A stretch of DNA of 64,000 nt from Metellina segmentata (lineage: Eukaryota > Arthropoda > Arachnida > Araneae > Tetragnathidae): positions 22,210,714-22,274,713 of the forward strand of contig OX375880.1 in the NCBI GenBank assembly GCA_947359465.1, read 5' to 3'. A model generated the notes under the pieces. That model had not been told where the DNA came from. It worked only from the letters and a program-made list of their open reading frames with translations, and ran no database searches. Of this stretch, positions 1 through 9,582 are shown piece after piece; the stretch's first letter is position 1; each line of letters starts with the position of its first letter. The translations under genes and the position numbers were made by a program.

Positions 1-2105
1 TGGGTTAATACGTGGCCTACATTACCCTTAGAGTTCCAAATTATTAGTGTCGCAAACTTGGTGTTTTGGTCAAACGGTGTAGATTTTTATGGAGAACATA
101 CTGTTGTGATCGAAAGATTCAAAACCATCCGCCAAACCATTTTGTAAAACCGAGACGAGTCCTTTTTCCCCGGGATGTTTCATAAGAAATCCCACCTTAA
201 TTTTTATTTCTAACAATTCGTGCACCCCTCAGAACTGAGAAAACGAATGTCCGACCAATCACAGCATGGTGGCTACATGACGCGGCGAATTCGAAGAGGC
301 CGGCAGATAGCGTGTTGACAGTTTCCAGTAGGTGGATTGACCAATTGAAGCTTTTTATGCAAGGAGAGAAAGAAGGACACTGACAACTCATTTTCTTGAA
401 CTTGACGTCTATAAGAGGCTCGAGAAGATTGGACCAGCTCTCTTCTCTTCTCGTTTTTTTCTCTTGCGACTTCACGACTAGGGTCAATCCTTCGCGGTGA
501 CCCCAGTCGCCCATCCAGAACCAGTGTAGTGTAGAGTGTTTCGTGTCACTGCTCGACTGGCACTGGAGATAGAAAGCAATTTTTGAATCATCGTCGACAC
601 AAGCAGGAAGTTGAGAATTTACCATCTGCAAGGGCCCTCCTTACCGGTTGCTGATCTAAAGAATAAAACAGGCTTTTTCCTGCCTGTTCCGACCGCCATT
701 CAACTAAGGATGATGCATGAGATGGGACGAATCCCATCCGTATGAGAAGCCAACATCTGACCTAACCTGATTCCATCGAAGTTGTGAAAGTCAACTGTAC
801 CGAGTTGTACTGGTCGGCCTTTTTTCTCCACACGTAAGAATTCCAATAGGTCTGCTTTCCTCCTTCCCACGTACTGAGGTCGTGAGAAGAGTCTTAAGAC
901 TGATTTTCTCATCAGCATCTCTGGTGTTTCTGTGGTAGTTCTCAAATCCCATTGTGAGGTTCTCCGGCCATCACAGGGAGGAATGTCTGGCAGGGGGAGG
1001 AGACATCTTCTAGGGACGTTGGCTGGGGTGTCTGTGATAGGTCACCCGGGTCAGGAGGAGAAAAAGGAAAAAGGAAGAAGAGATTCGACCCACGGAGACC
1101 GGAGCAAACAGACGTGAGGGACTCTCTGCTCCTGTTTTCTACTATATTGTAATCTATTCATATATAACCGAGAATGTCCAAATAAAAATAGATGATATGT
1201 ATATATGAAGTGTTGCCCTCTCCAGTAGATGAAACGAACCACAGTCACACTCACCAGAGATATAGAGGTAGAGAAAGGTGGAGGTGTGATACCCATGTCT
1301 GAAAAAGAGTCACGCGGCATATGCGTGGGAAACGGATGGAAAGGCCAGTTTGATATTAGCCTTGGATCTGGAGTCACGGTTACAGATAGATTCCGCAGCT
1401 GTGGGCGGATTCCAAGAGTTCCGAACGGAAAGTCCCTTCTTGATGAACACTTGAAGACGGCTCGGAAATACCCCCCCCCCCCACCGCGTTAGCACCAGCG
1501 ATCCGAGAGAGCGAGGTCTGGGAAGATTGGAGAGGATGGACTAAAACTCGAGAGACTGATTCTGATTTTTGAAGAGAGAAGAGCTGTCTGTTTTTGCTGA
1601 TCCAATGTGCTGGCTCGAGACAAAGTTTCGATGTCGATGGCTGTGCACATATTTATAAACTTGTAAATACAATTTTATAAATATTTAAATTACTTCAAAT
1701 AAATAGTTTAATTTTAAAATTGTTGGCCGTCTAATTGTTACATAACGGTACACAATCCTTCATCCATGGGGAACAGTGTAAACTGAGTAAACCCAACCCA
1801 GGGGAACCAACCACCAAAAAAGAGCGCCCGCGTTACACAACCGAGATGTCGACACCTCTTATCTTGATCTCTATGAATCATCTCGCAAAATACCAAATAG
1901 CATTAAATTTTTGTCTTTTCTTTTTTTTTCTTAAAATTAAATTCTTGTTCCTTAAATTATTATTATTATTATTTTTTTTTTTTTTGACACGTGAAATGTC
2001 CTGGTTGAAAAACTCGTCTAGAATTTTATATACATAGTTGAGCCATGTATTTAAACGGCTGGGGTTAATTATATTTTTTTTTATGTTTCGAGTTTGATAT
2101 ATTCT
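1..2105 (+). repeat. Far 5' flank repeat of IR unit, copy 1
   Basis: No gene is recognised here. Bases 1-296 match 22694-22990 closely, and much of the segment also matches 33620-36360, where a GGTGACCCCAGTCGCC stretch near 498-513 recurs near 35791. It is therefore part of the duplicated block that carries the IR genes, or a dispersed repeat captured in it. The copy at 22694 lacks everything corresponding to about 297-2105. Short open frames occur in the GC-richer part (200-1640), but they are not kept in the other copies. A run of C lies at about 1471-1482 and an ATT/T-rich run at about 1955-1986. Confidence 0.7.
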
Positions 2106-3284
2106 GTCGACTGATTAATTGATGTGGCCCAAAAGGTAATCAATCAAGATTGTCTTCCAAGTCTTGTTCATTCATGTTTTTGACTTAACTTTCTTCTTTT
2201 ACCCTTAATTAGTGAAACTTAATCGATTGGCCTCCGTCGAAAATATTTTCATGTGACCTTGAATTATCATACAGGTCCAGCTCATGCCACTTTTCCCACG
2301 ATTTACTCTTAATTTAGTCGTTCAAAATGGAGCAAACTAACCGAATTAACTATTACCAGCACAACGATACCATATTTTCCCCTCGACACCTGGTCGTCAA
2401 TATCGTAAAAAGTTTGACCTCCACTGATTTATACTTTCTGATAAAACTTTTTTAAATCGGAATATGTTTTCATTCTCACATGAATAATTAATGAGCTCCA
2501 GGACTGCCCTCCCCTCTCAAGCAGCTAATAAATTATTCATGTTACATTGTTAGGAGAGACCTATATTATATTGTACATTCACATATATATTTAAGCAATT
2601 GTTCTTGAATTTCCAACTAACCGATAAATCTATTTATTTCAGTCTTTTGTGATGATAGCTTTCTCTTTATGTTTGTGTAATTCATAAATCTGAATAGGTT
2701 TCTATGGTGTGTTCGTTGTTATTTGACTGAGGATGACTTATTATAAATTTAAATTGCATTCCTAGAAATCATTACAATTCCAACAATAAAGAGATATCTT
2801 TCTTTTGAATTTGTTACTTATGGATTATTGTAAAACACCGAATTGTGTTTTACAAAAAAAAAAACGAAATCCAATTGACCGAATGTATGTTTATTGCTTC
2901 AAAGATTCTTTATCCGTTTTCGAACATTGTCATTAAAAAATCCGCGTTGTACATTTTTATTGAAAGTTCATTTTAAAGCAAAACATATTTTATTTTCCCA
3001 ATGAAGTTAAAATTTGAAATGTTTGATATAAGCCATGCTATTGTAAAAAGAATGCATTTCATATATATTTTGTTCATGCTCCCTACAAATAAAAAATTAG
3101 TTTGTGGAAACAGTTTCGTAATTTTATTTGTATTTAGGAAAAATACAAAAAAAATATCATGAAATAAGTCTTGATTGGGTTGGCAACAAATATACCTGCA
3201 CTTCTGTTTTTCAAATTCAGTCATAGTCTTTAAATAATGACAAATCTGAACGGTGGCTAAAATTTATAAGGAGTTATCGATTCT

Positions 3285-3372
3285 TTTCATTCAGAATTGA
3301 TCCCGATACCTAATTGATCCCGCTACAGAATTGATCCCGATACAGAATTGAACCCAATTCAGAATTGACACT
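3285..3372 (+). repeat. Short degenerate tandem repeat (AATTGATCCCGATAC type)
   Basis: About five tandem variants of a 15-17-bp unit, CAGAATTGATCCCGATA, are visible. Two related units occur upstream of IR copy 2 (about 24050-24080), and diverged units occur upstream of IR copy 3 (about 63775-63870, reverse strand). The array is always 50-150 bp from the receptor start, so it belongs to the promoter-proximal part of this gene family. Confidence 0.7.
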
Positions 3373-3404
3373 CAGCAATAGCCCGTTGTGTTACGACAGT
3401 GTGA

Positions 3405-3425
3405 CGTTAATCAACTACCCTTCTA
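3405..3425 (+). promoter_or_regulatory. Conserved pre-start block of IR genes (copy 1)
   Basis: The 19-base string GACGTTAATCAACTACCCT is present here, at about 24107-24125 upstream of copy 2, and in reverse near 63725-63745 upstream of copy 3. The surrounding flank is less conserved. In copies 2 and 3 it lies about 25-35 bases before the start codon, so it could be a core-promoter or leader element. Its function is inferred from position and conservation only. Confidence 0.5.
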
Positions 3426-3446
3426 CCAATAAATATTGGTAAGTAT

Positions 3447-3451
3447 ACATT
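3447..3451. repeat. Target site duplication ACATT (left) of BEL element
   Basis: ACATT immediately precedes the LTR that starts TGTTAG at 3452. The same five bases follow the other LTR at 9577-9581. Five-base duplications are usual for BEL/Pao elements. Confidence 0.9.
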
Positions 3452-3832
3452 TGTTAGAAATAACACCTATTCATCTAAATTAGCCACCGGCTAATAAAAC
3501 ACACTCCCCAAGCTCGTCTCCAAGAGAAAGAAGCTACACATACCTTTATAGAATCCTTTTATTCTAACGGTAACTAACTACGCAGTTTTCACAACAGCAT
3601 AAAAAAGCATATTTACACACAAGAAATGAAAGAGAGCTATTTTGTTCATTTGTAGAGGATGCAATGGTTTCAAGTCTTGTTCATACGTTTTACATGAAAT
3701 TTCACAAAAGCCGTTCTTTTTCTTTAAAAAAATTAATTATTTGATTTTATCAATAACTACTGTTTAGTGCTCTGGCTTTACAAATTGCTTCTACCACACC
3801 TGCTCCTTTTAATTTAACTCAAAGTCACAACA
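3452..3832 (-). repeat. 3' LTR of BEL element
   Basis: It starts TGTTAG and ends CAACA on the plus strand and is almost identical to 9196-9576. It is the 3' LTR because the coding strand is minus and the polypurine tract lies just beyond 3832. Confidence 0.95.
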
Positions 3833-3860
3833 TTCTCCCACCTTTTTTAATGTTGCACAA

Positions 3861-6800
3861 TTAAAAAACTTCCAGTGGGTATAGCTTTCGCACTGGACGG
3901 GTGAGTATGCCGTGACGTGTCTTTACTTTCACTACTCTTACCCGCCCATCTCTGCCGGGGCACAATTCCTGGACACGTGCAATGGGCCAGTTGATGCGTT
4001 TGGTATTCTCCGCACCAACCAACACCATGTCCCCCACTTGCATGTCGCAGTTTTCACGTCCGGACCTCTGGACAAGTTGTGCCAGGTACTCCTTTCGGAA
4101 TCGGCTGCGAAGTTGTTCTCGTAGTTCCTGGCACATTCGTTGACGAACAAGGAGCTTGTTCCCATCGATGGAATCTAAGTCCGCTGTTCCGGACACTTTG
4201 ATGTCTTGCATGAACATCGAGGGTGTTAGCGGAGACAAGTAGTCGAGGTCGTTGGAAACATAGGTGAGGGGCCGGGAGTTGAGGACGGCCTCCACATCGC
4301 AAAGGATGGTGAGTAGCTCCTCGTAGTTCACCGAAGCTTGACCAAGGACTCTCACCAATAGACCTTTCGTGGATCGGATCAGTCGCTCACACCATCCGCC
4401 CCACCAAGCCGCACTGGGAGGAATGAACTTCCAGATGATGGGACGCAACGTATCCTGGGATACAACCTTTTCCCAGTCAACTTTCCTCAGGGCTGATGCC
4501 GTACCATCAAAATTCGTACCGTTGTCAGAGTAGATGATAGATGGTCTACCTCTTCTCGCTATGAATCGACGGAGAGCTTGAATGAAGTACTCGGTGCTTA
4601 TGACAGTAACAAGTTCCAAATGCACACATCTATAGACAGCACAAGTGAACAAAACCACCCAAGTTTTGGTTTTGTTTCGAAGGACCAACGGACTGCATAA
4701 ATCGACGCCCGTAACTTCAAAGGTGTTAGCGTCTCTGACTCTGTCCAATGGCAGATGAATCGGCAATGTCTCTGGTGGTTTTGACGCAAACCTTTTGCAT
4801 CGCACACACTGTCGCACAACGGATCTGACAGTTCGCCTGAAGGAGAGAATCCAATATTCCTCTCGAAGCATGGTGTTTAGGGCTTGAACACCAGCGTGAC
4901 TGTTTTTAAGATGGAATTCCCTAACTAGAGCTTGGACAATAAAATGCTTTGCCGGCAGTAAAATTGGGTACCGGAAGGCGTATGAGTCGTCTCTCTCAAC
5001 AATCTTGGTTTTTACTCTAATTAAATCAGTTTCATCTCGCACAGTTGCGAGATCATTAACCGAATCTCCGGTCTGTGCAAAACTCTCCCTTTGAACGAGC
5101 AAAAGAAGTGTGTTTCTAGATTTCTGAATCTCAATAGTATTCAAAAAAGTTTCTTTAATAACATTTTGCTTACGGGAATTAGCAATAAATCTTTTAACCC
5201 AGCCCAAAATCTTTACCATTTTTGAGAATGTAGAATATCTTTTGTACCATTTAGGCTCACTATCTATATCTACACTAACGTTACTACATGAGTTTACTCC
5301 CTTTTTCATTTCTGAGTAAACCAAACTTTCATTTGGCTCAATAACTAATTCGGGCCAATACTCACTGGGACCTTTCAGCCAAACAGGTCCATTTACCCAA
5401 TTAGATTGGATAAACCGCAAAGGGGAGCAGCCGCGGGAAGGAAGATCAGCCGGATTCAAATCACTTGGAACATATGACCACTGATTTTGGTCCGTGAGAG
5501 CACAAATTTCCCTCACACGGTTACCCACAAAAGTTCCCCAAAGATTATTTCTTTTTATCCATGATAAAGCTGTAGTCGAATCGGTCCAAAAATATTTCGA
5601 GTTGCACTCCAATGAAAGGGCTTCAGTAACATACTTGGACAAACGAGCACCTAGAACGCAAGCCATTAGTTCTAAACGAGGAATTGTGAACCCTTTTAAT
5701 GGGGCTACCCTGGATTTTGCTGCAACCAAATTTATGAATACTTCTCCGTTGTCCACGCATCTAAGGAATATTACAACTGCATATGCGTGTTGGCTTGCAT
5801 CACAAAAAACATGAAGGGACCAATTACTTTTATCGCCAAACCCGATGCGTCGTGGCAACTTAAAATCAGTAAGCCTTTCCAAGTTATTGTACCACTTTAA
5901 AAATTTCTTCTCTATTTCATCTGGTAATGGGGCATCCCAATCTGCCTTTATTACCCAAATTTCTTGCAGCAATAGTTTCGCCGGTAACATAATGGGAGTC
6001 AAGAATCCCATAGGGTCAAAATCAGACTGTGTCAAGGACAAAATTTCCCTTCTTGACAAAGTTTTCGAAAGTGTTACAGGTTTTATATTAATAGACAGAC
6101 TGTCTTCATTCCTATTCCACAAAACCCCTAAAACCGAATGTGTGTCGTCTACAGTTTCTGAATTTAAATCTTTTATCCTTAAGTCTACATTCTCCTTTAT
6201 TGGCCCACTCATCCACATCCTCAAATCCATCTTTGCACTAGCTAGAATATTTGTAGAATTTTCTATGAAATTCTCAAGTTCAATTTCATTATCAACAGAG
6301 GTGACACAATTATCGACATATAGGGATCGAGCTAACTTTTGAGCCGTTACTCTCTCTTCATCCGAGAACTGGGACAAATGATATGTAATAACCGCTCCCA
6401 ACAGAAACGGACTGGAAGTTACTCCAAATACGAACCTTGAATGGCGGAAAACCTTTACAACACTATTCCTCTCCCACCATAGGAACCTCAAATAATCCCT
6501 ATCTTCTTTTCTTATTTCTATTTGTAAAAAGACGCTCTTAATATCAGACGTAACCCCTATACACTTTTCTCGAAATCTTAACAAAACTGAAGGGATCTCT
6601 TCAATTAAGTTCGGCCCTTTAAATAAACAATCATTAAGTGAGGGTGATCTGCCAACTTTACAACTGGCATCAAAAACCGGCCTTATTTTTGTAGTTAGAC
6701 TATCTGGTTTAAATACGGGATGATGGGGCAAGTAGTGTCCCTCTCTATCAAGTTCACTATCCGGCACCTCCTCAATAATACCCTCATCCCTCCATTCTTC

Positions 6801-7868
6801 AAAAATTTTACTGTAATCATCATACTTACCGAGTGATTCTAATTTTCTGGTGACACTAAATAGTCTCTTTTCGACTACATGACGATTTGAAGGCAACTCC
6901 ACATTTTGCCCTAACCAAGGCAAGCCCACACAATAACGACCCTCATGGCTTCTAGAGAGAGAGTGCAAAAATTGTTCCCTGGCCATTTCCTCTTCAGCCT
7001 TTTTAGTTAAACCCTGTTGACTATCCAGTATACCAATTGTCTCCAAATTACAAAGATCAGAGATTTTCATATCCCTGACTGCTAAATTTGTACACAAAAG
7101 TGAGGTGCTTGCAGTTTTATTATCCGAATAACTCTCCAAAGTGCCACAAACTGCCCAACCCAATTTTGTACAAATCGCGGTTAATCCTCCATTTAGTTGC
7201 TTTACAAGCCCAGTGAGAATTTTCCCATAAACATCACTTCCGATGAGCATTTCTATCTTTGGACAATCTGATCCCATATCTGACAACCAAATGTTGTTTC
7301 GCTTTAATTCCCTTACAATAGGACCTTTAGGAATGCACGGTATATTGCCACAAATTACATCCTGTTCCAAAAAATCAAATTCTAAATCTTCACATTTGTT
7401 TTTACTCAATGAAGATAATTTAACCCGATATTTATTATGCGATTTCGGTCCAGTTTGGGCTCCCCCGAATAAAGTGTGAGACAAAATCTCTTTGGAAACA
7501 ATGTGCAAACCCAGTTCAAAAGCCAACGATTTTGAAATATACGATTTTTGTGAGCCGCAATCAAGCATCACTCTACAAATCCTAGACTGATTAGCGCCGA
7601 CTACCTTAACCCTTAATGTCATTAAGGCCACTTCTGAGGTGCACGTCTGTCCAGCGGTAGTTGTTTGCACGTCTATTACCGGAGGAGTTTCTGGTGCTGG
7701 CGGTGAATTTTTGCAATGCATTTCTGGGCATATAGAAATGCAATGCGCCTTACCACAAGCATAGCAACGTATAAATTGTTTACAAAATTTGGCTATATGA
7801 TTTGGTGCTAAGCATTTTAAACAACATTTCTTATCTTTAATTTTAGCAATTTTCTCCTCAAGAGGCAA
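3861..7868 (-). CDS. pol: BEL/Pao Pol polyprotein (protease, RT, RNase H, integrase)
   Basis: An open frame of 1335 codons that starts on TTG only because it is the downstream half of a longer gag-pol frame. Visible parts are: zinc knuckles at residues 16-48; an aspartic protease with LDCGS (Asp103); RT at about 380-590, with the motif A aspartate at 442 and YVDN at 517-520, where YVDD is the usual catalytic form; RNase H with FCDAS (690), Glu733 and WTDS (761-764); an integrase HHCC zinc finger at about 1005-1045; an integrase core with D, D and E at the expected spacing; and a C-terminal DUF5641-like basic region. It makes and integrates the element's cDNA. No frameshift interrupts these 4 kb, which fits the young LTRs. 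The YVDN may impair polymerisation or may be normal for its subfamily. Confidence 0.93.
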   Translation of the reverse strand: MPLEEKIAKIKDKKCCLKCLAPNHIAKFCKQFIRCYACGKAHCISICPEMHCKNSPPAPETPPVIDVQTTTAGQTCTSEVALMTLRVKVVGANQSRICRVMLDCGSQKSYISKSLAFELGLHIVSKEILSHTLFGGAQTGPKSHNKYRVKLSSLSKNKCEDLEFDFLEQDVICGNIPCIPKGPIVRELKRNNIWLSDMGSDCPKIEMLIGSDVYGKILTGLVKQLNGGLTAICTKLGWAVCGTLESYSDNKTASTSLLCTNLAVRDMKISDLCNLETIGILDSQQGLTKKAEEEMAREQFLHSLSRSHEGRYCVGLPWLGQNVELPSNRHVVEKRLFSVTRKLESLGKYDDYSKIFEEWRDEGIIEEVPDSELDREGHYLPHHPVFKPDSLTTKIRPVFDASCKVGRSPSLNDCLFKGPNLIEEIPSVLLRFREKCIGVTSDIKSVFLQIEIRKEDRDYLRFLWWERNSVVKVFRHSRFVFGVTSSPFLLGAVITYHLSQFSDEERVTAQKLARSLYVDNCVTSVDNEIELENFIENSTNILASAKMDLRMWMSGPIKENVDLRIKDLNSETVDDTHSVLGVLWNRNEDSLSINIKPVTLSKTLSRREILSLTQSDFDPMGFLTPIMLPAKLLLQEIWVIKADWDAPLPDEIEKKFLKWYNNLERLTDFKLPRRIGFGDKSNWSLHVFCDASQHAYAVVIFLRCVDNGEVFINLVAAKSRVAPLKGFTIPRLELMACVLGARLSKYVTEALSLECNSKYFWTDSTTALSWIKRNNLWGTFVGNRVREICALTDQNQWSYVPSDLNPADLPSRGCSPLRFIQSNWVNGPVWLKGPSEYWPELVIEPNESLVYSEMKKGVNSCSNVSVDIDSEPKWYKRYSTFSKMVKILGWVKRFIANSRKQNVIKETFLNTIEIQKSRNTLLLLVQRESFAQTGDSVNDLATVRDETDLIRVKTKIVERDDSYAFRYPILLPAKHFIVQALVREFHLKNSHAGVQALNTMLREEYWILSFRRTVRSVVRQCVRCKRFASKPPETLPIHLPLDRVRDANTFEVTGVDLCSPLVLRNKTKTWVVLFTCAVYRCVHLELVTVISTEYFIQALRRFIARRGRPSIIYSDNGTNFDGTASALRKVDWEKVVSQDTLRPIIWKFIPPSAAWWGGWCERLIRSTKGLLVRVLGQASVNYEELLTILCDVEAVLNSRPLTYVSNDLDYLSPLTPSMFMQDIKVSGTADLDSIDGNKLLVRQRMCQELREQLRSRFRKEYLAQLVQRSGRENCDMQVGDMVLVGAENTKRINWPIARVQELCPGRDGRVRVVKVKTRHGILTRPVRKLYPLEVF

Positions 7869-7976
7869 CAGACGGGCTTCGTAACAATTCTTACTATCAT
7901 GAGCTTTATTGCAAAAAATACAGAAGCTATCTTTTGTGGTAAGAAATCCACCGGCAGTGGGAAAATTAGCTTGATT
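7869..7976 (-). other. In-phase gag-pol linker encoding first zinc knuckle
   Basis: This short stretch between the Gag stop and the TTG at 7868 has no further stop in the gag-pol phase. It encodes a CIFC...H...C zinc knuckle that continues into the next two knuckles of Pol. It shows that gag and pol form one reading frame broken by a single UAA. Confidence 0.85.
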
Positions 7977-9026
7977 TTAAAACTTAAATTTACCCCTACT
8001 TTCACCCTTTGGCTTTTCTTGGTAACCCTCATTTCGACCATTGCCCCCAAAACCACTACGAGCCAATTTCAACCTTTCCTCACCTTGCACTTCGGATTTT
8101 AAAAAGTTCATGAAGTTTGTTAGGCGCGAAGATTCAGGTGAAGACCTTGCGCAGAGACTCGAGGTTTCTTGTGGCTGGTTAAAATACAAACTTCTCTGCC
8201 AAGCCCTTAAATTTTCTTCGGTGAGACAGGATTCCACCATTGGGTACAACCATGCTGAATTATCACCCGCATTTAAGCCAAGTGAATCCAAAGCCCTCAA
8301 TTGAGCCTCCAACTTATCAAAAAGCCTATCAAGGGGTAACTTATCTCTTGAATCCGCTTTAACATTAGAAATAATTAACTTAATAAGTTCCCTTACATAA
8401 ACCTCTATTAAAAGCTCAGGTTTACCAAAACGCTCTTGGAGTGCAACAATAGCCTTATCATAGTTAGCTGAGGTAACTGGATAACTATCAATAAATTCTC
8501 TTGCCCTTGACCCCTCTTTCATACTTTGAATTAAGTAAGAAAACTTGTCACTCTCATGTATATGAGTATCCTCATGGATTTTTTGAAATTGGGACCAGAA
8601 TGGAAGCCAGTTAATCAAAAGACCATCGAATTTCTTTAACTCGATTTTGGGGAGTTTATACGTTTTTGTTTTGTTACAAGAAACATTACTGCCATTTTCT
8701 GATCTCGTCTCTACGTTTAATTCATCTAAAACGCTTAACTTAATATTTATTCGACGAGACAGAGTAATGAATTTATCTGAATAAACTTCCTGGCCTTCGA
8801 CTTCCTTCACAACTGCGTCTCCCCTGGCTTCTCCCCCTTCAGTTAATAAATCCAGAATTTTTTCATCTAGGGCATGTAATTCTGAATTAACATTCTGCAA
8901 TTTACAAAACTTGTCAGTTATTGCATCTAAATCGCACTGATCCTTCAATAACTCAGCTTCAAGAAAATTAGTTGTCTTTGTGAAGGAACTACGCCGTCCC
9001 GTTCTTTTAAGTTTAAGGGATTCCAT
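7977..9026 (-). CDS. gag: BEL/Pao Gag (DUF1759-type capsid region)
   Basis: A frame of 349 aa beginning with ATG at 9026, just inside the 5' LTR leader. It resembles the DUF1759 Gag region of BEL/Pao elements: an N-terminal coiled-coil-like segment, then a conserved stretch around the LPKIELKKFDG motif and a capsid-like alpha-helical domain. It ends in UAA at 7977-7979. The downstream pol frame lies in the same phase (9026 minus 7868 is divisible by three) and is open right after this stop. The first zinc knuckle, C-x2-C-x3-H-x4-C, is encoded between 7870 and 7925. One stop codon thus separates Gag from a long in-phase remainder, either a nonsense mutation or programmed readthrough. Confidence 0.9.
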   Translation of the reverse strand: MESLKLKRTGRRSSFTKTTNFLEAELLKDQCDLDAITDKFCKLQNVNSELHALDEKILDLLTEGGEARGDAVVKEVEGQEVYSDKFITLSRRINIKLSVLDELNVETRSENGSNVSCNKTKTYKLPKIELKKFDGLLINWLPFWSQFQKIHEDTHIHESDKFSYLIQSMKEGSRAREFIDSYPVTSANYDKAIVALQERFGKPELLIEVYVRELIKLIISNVKADSRDKLPLDRLFDKLEAQLRALDSLGLNAGDNSAWLYPMVESCLTEENLRAWQRSLYFNQPQETSSLCARSSPESSRLTNFMNFLKSEVQGEERLKLARSGFGGNGRNEGYQEKPKGESRGKFKF

Positions 9027-9174
9027 TATAATTATTATGAAAGTTTGTAAAAATGTTTCTACCTAAAACTAAAGACTTAATACTGACAATAGAAACATAT
9101 CTAAAATTTTGAAACTTTCACTTAAACTATTCCCAAACTCAAAACAAAACTCTACTGAGACAAACAAAGGGAGT

Positions 9175-9190
9175 CCTGTCGCGGACGCCA
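9175..9190 (-). other. Primer-binding site of BEL element
   Basis: The reverse complement reads TGGCGTCCGCGACAGG, five bases after the 5' LTR end. The TGGCG start resembles the tRNA-Arg-type primer sites of several insect LTR elements, but the tRNA was not matched. Confidence 0.65.
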
Positions 9191-9195
9191 CAAAA

Positions 9196-9576
9196 TGTTA
9201 GAAATAACACCTATTCATCTAAATTAGCCACCGGCTAATAAAACACACTCCCCAAGCTCGTCTCCAAGAGAAAGAAGCTACACATACCTTTATAGAATCC
9301 TTTTATTCTAACGGTAACTAATTACGCAGTTTTCACAACAGCATAAAAAAGCATATTTACACACAAGAAATGAAAGAGAGCTATTTTGTTCATTTGTAGA
9401 GGATGCAATGGTTTCAAGTCTTGTTCATACGTTTTACATGAAATTTCACAAAAGCCGTTCTTTTTCTTAAAAAAATTTAATTATTTGATTTTATCAATAA
9501 CTACTGTTTAGTGCTCTGGCTTTACAAATTGCTTCTACCACACCTGCTCCTTTTAATTTAACTCAAAGTCACAACA
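9196..9576 (-). repeat. 5' LTR of BEL element
   Basis: 381 bp, same ends as 3452-3832, with about three differences. It is the 5' LTR on the coding strand. It carries antisense promoter sequence right against the IR copy 1 start. Confidence 0.95.
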
Positions 9577-9581
9577 ACATT
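9577..9581. repeat. Target site duplication ACATT (right)
   Basis: The second copy of the 5-bp duplication, followed two bases later by the IR copy 1 ATG at 9583. The insertion therefore fell within the receptor's immediate leader. Confidence 0.9.
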
Positions 9582-9582
9582 A

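Larger units (their letters stand above)
2106..3446 (+). promoter_or_regulatory. Proximal 5' flank of IR copy 1, separated from its gene
   Basis: This stretch matches 22990-24150, the flank directly upstream of intact IR copy 2, almost along its whole length. In copy 2 the matching segment leads straight into the receptor start codon. Here it is followed by a BEL retrotransposon at 3452. It should therefore hold the original promoter and leader of IR copy 1. No TATA box or initiator can be assigned with confidence. Confidence 0.65.
3452..9576 (-). mobile_element. BEL/Pao LTR retrotransposon, recent insertion
   Basis: This is a 6.1-kb LTR retrotransposon transcribed on the minus strand, bounded by 381-bp LTRs (3452-3832 and 9196-9576) that differ at only about three positions. 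It has a 5-bp target duplication ACATT. The coding order is gag, zinc knuckles, aspartic protease, RT, RNase H, integrase and a C-terminal DUF5641-like region, as in BEL/Pao. A primer-binding site beginning TGGCGTCCGCGACAGG follows the 5' LTR after a 5-nt spacer (reverse complement of about 9175-9190). A purine tract AAAGGTGGGAGAA precedes the 3' LTR (complement of 3833-3846). No envelope-like frame is present. LTR identity implies a young insertion. It lies antisense to the IR gene whose leader it splits. Confidence 0.96.

Noticed and set aside
197..631. 144-codon minus-strand frame near the window start
   Set aside because: The repeat copies at 22694 and 33620 do not keep it, and no motif was recognised.
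3452..9576. Retrovirus-like element with envelope gene
   Set aside because: No frame for an envelope protein lies between pol and the 3' LTR; only about 30 bases separate them.
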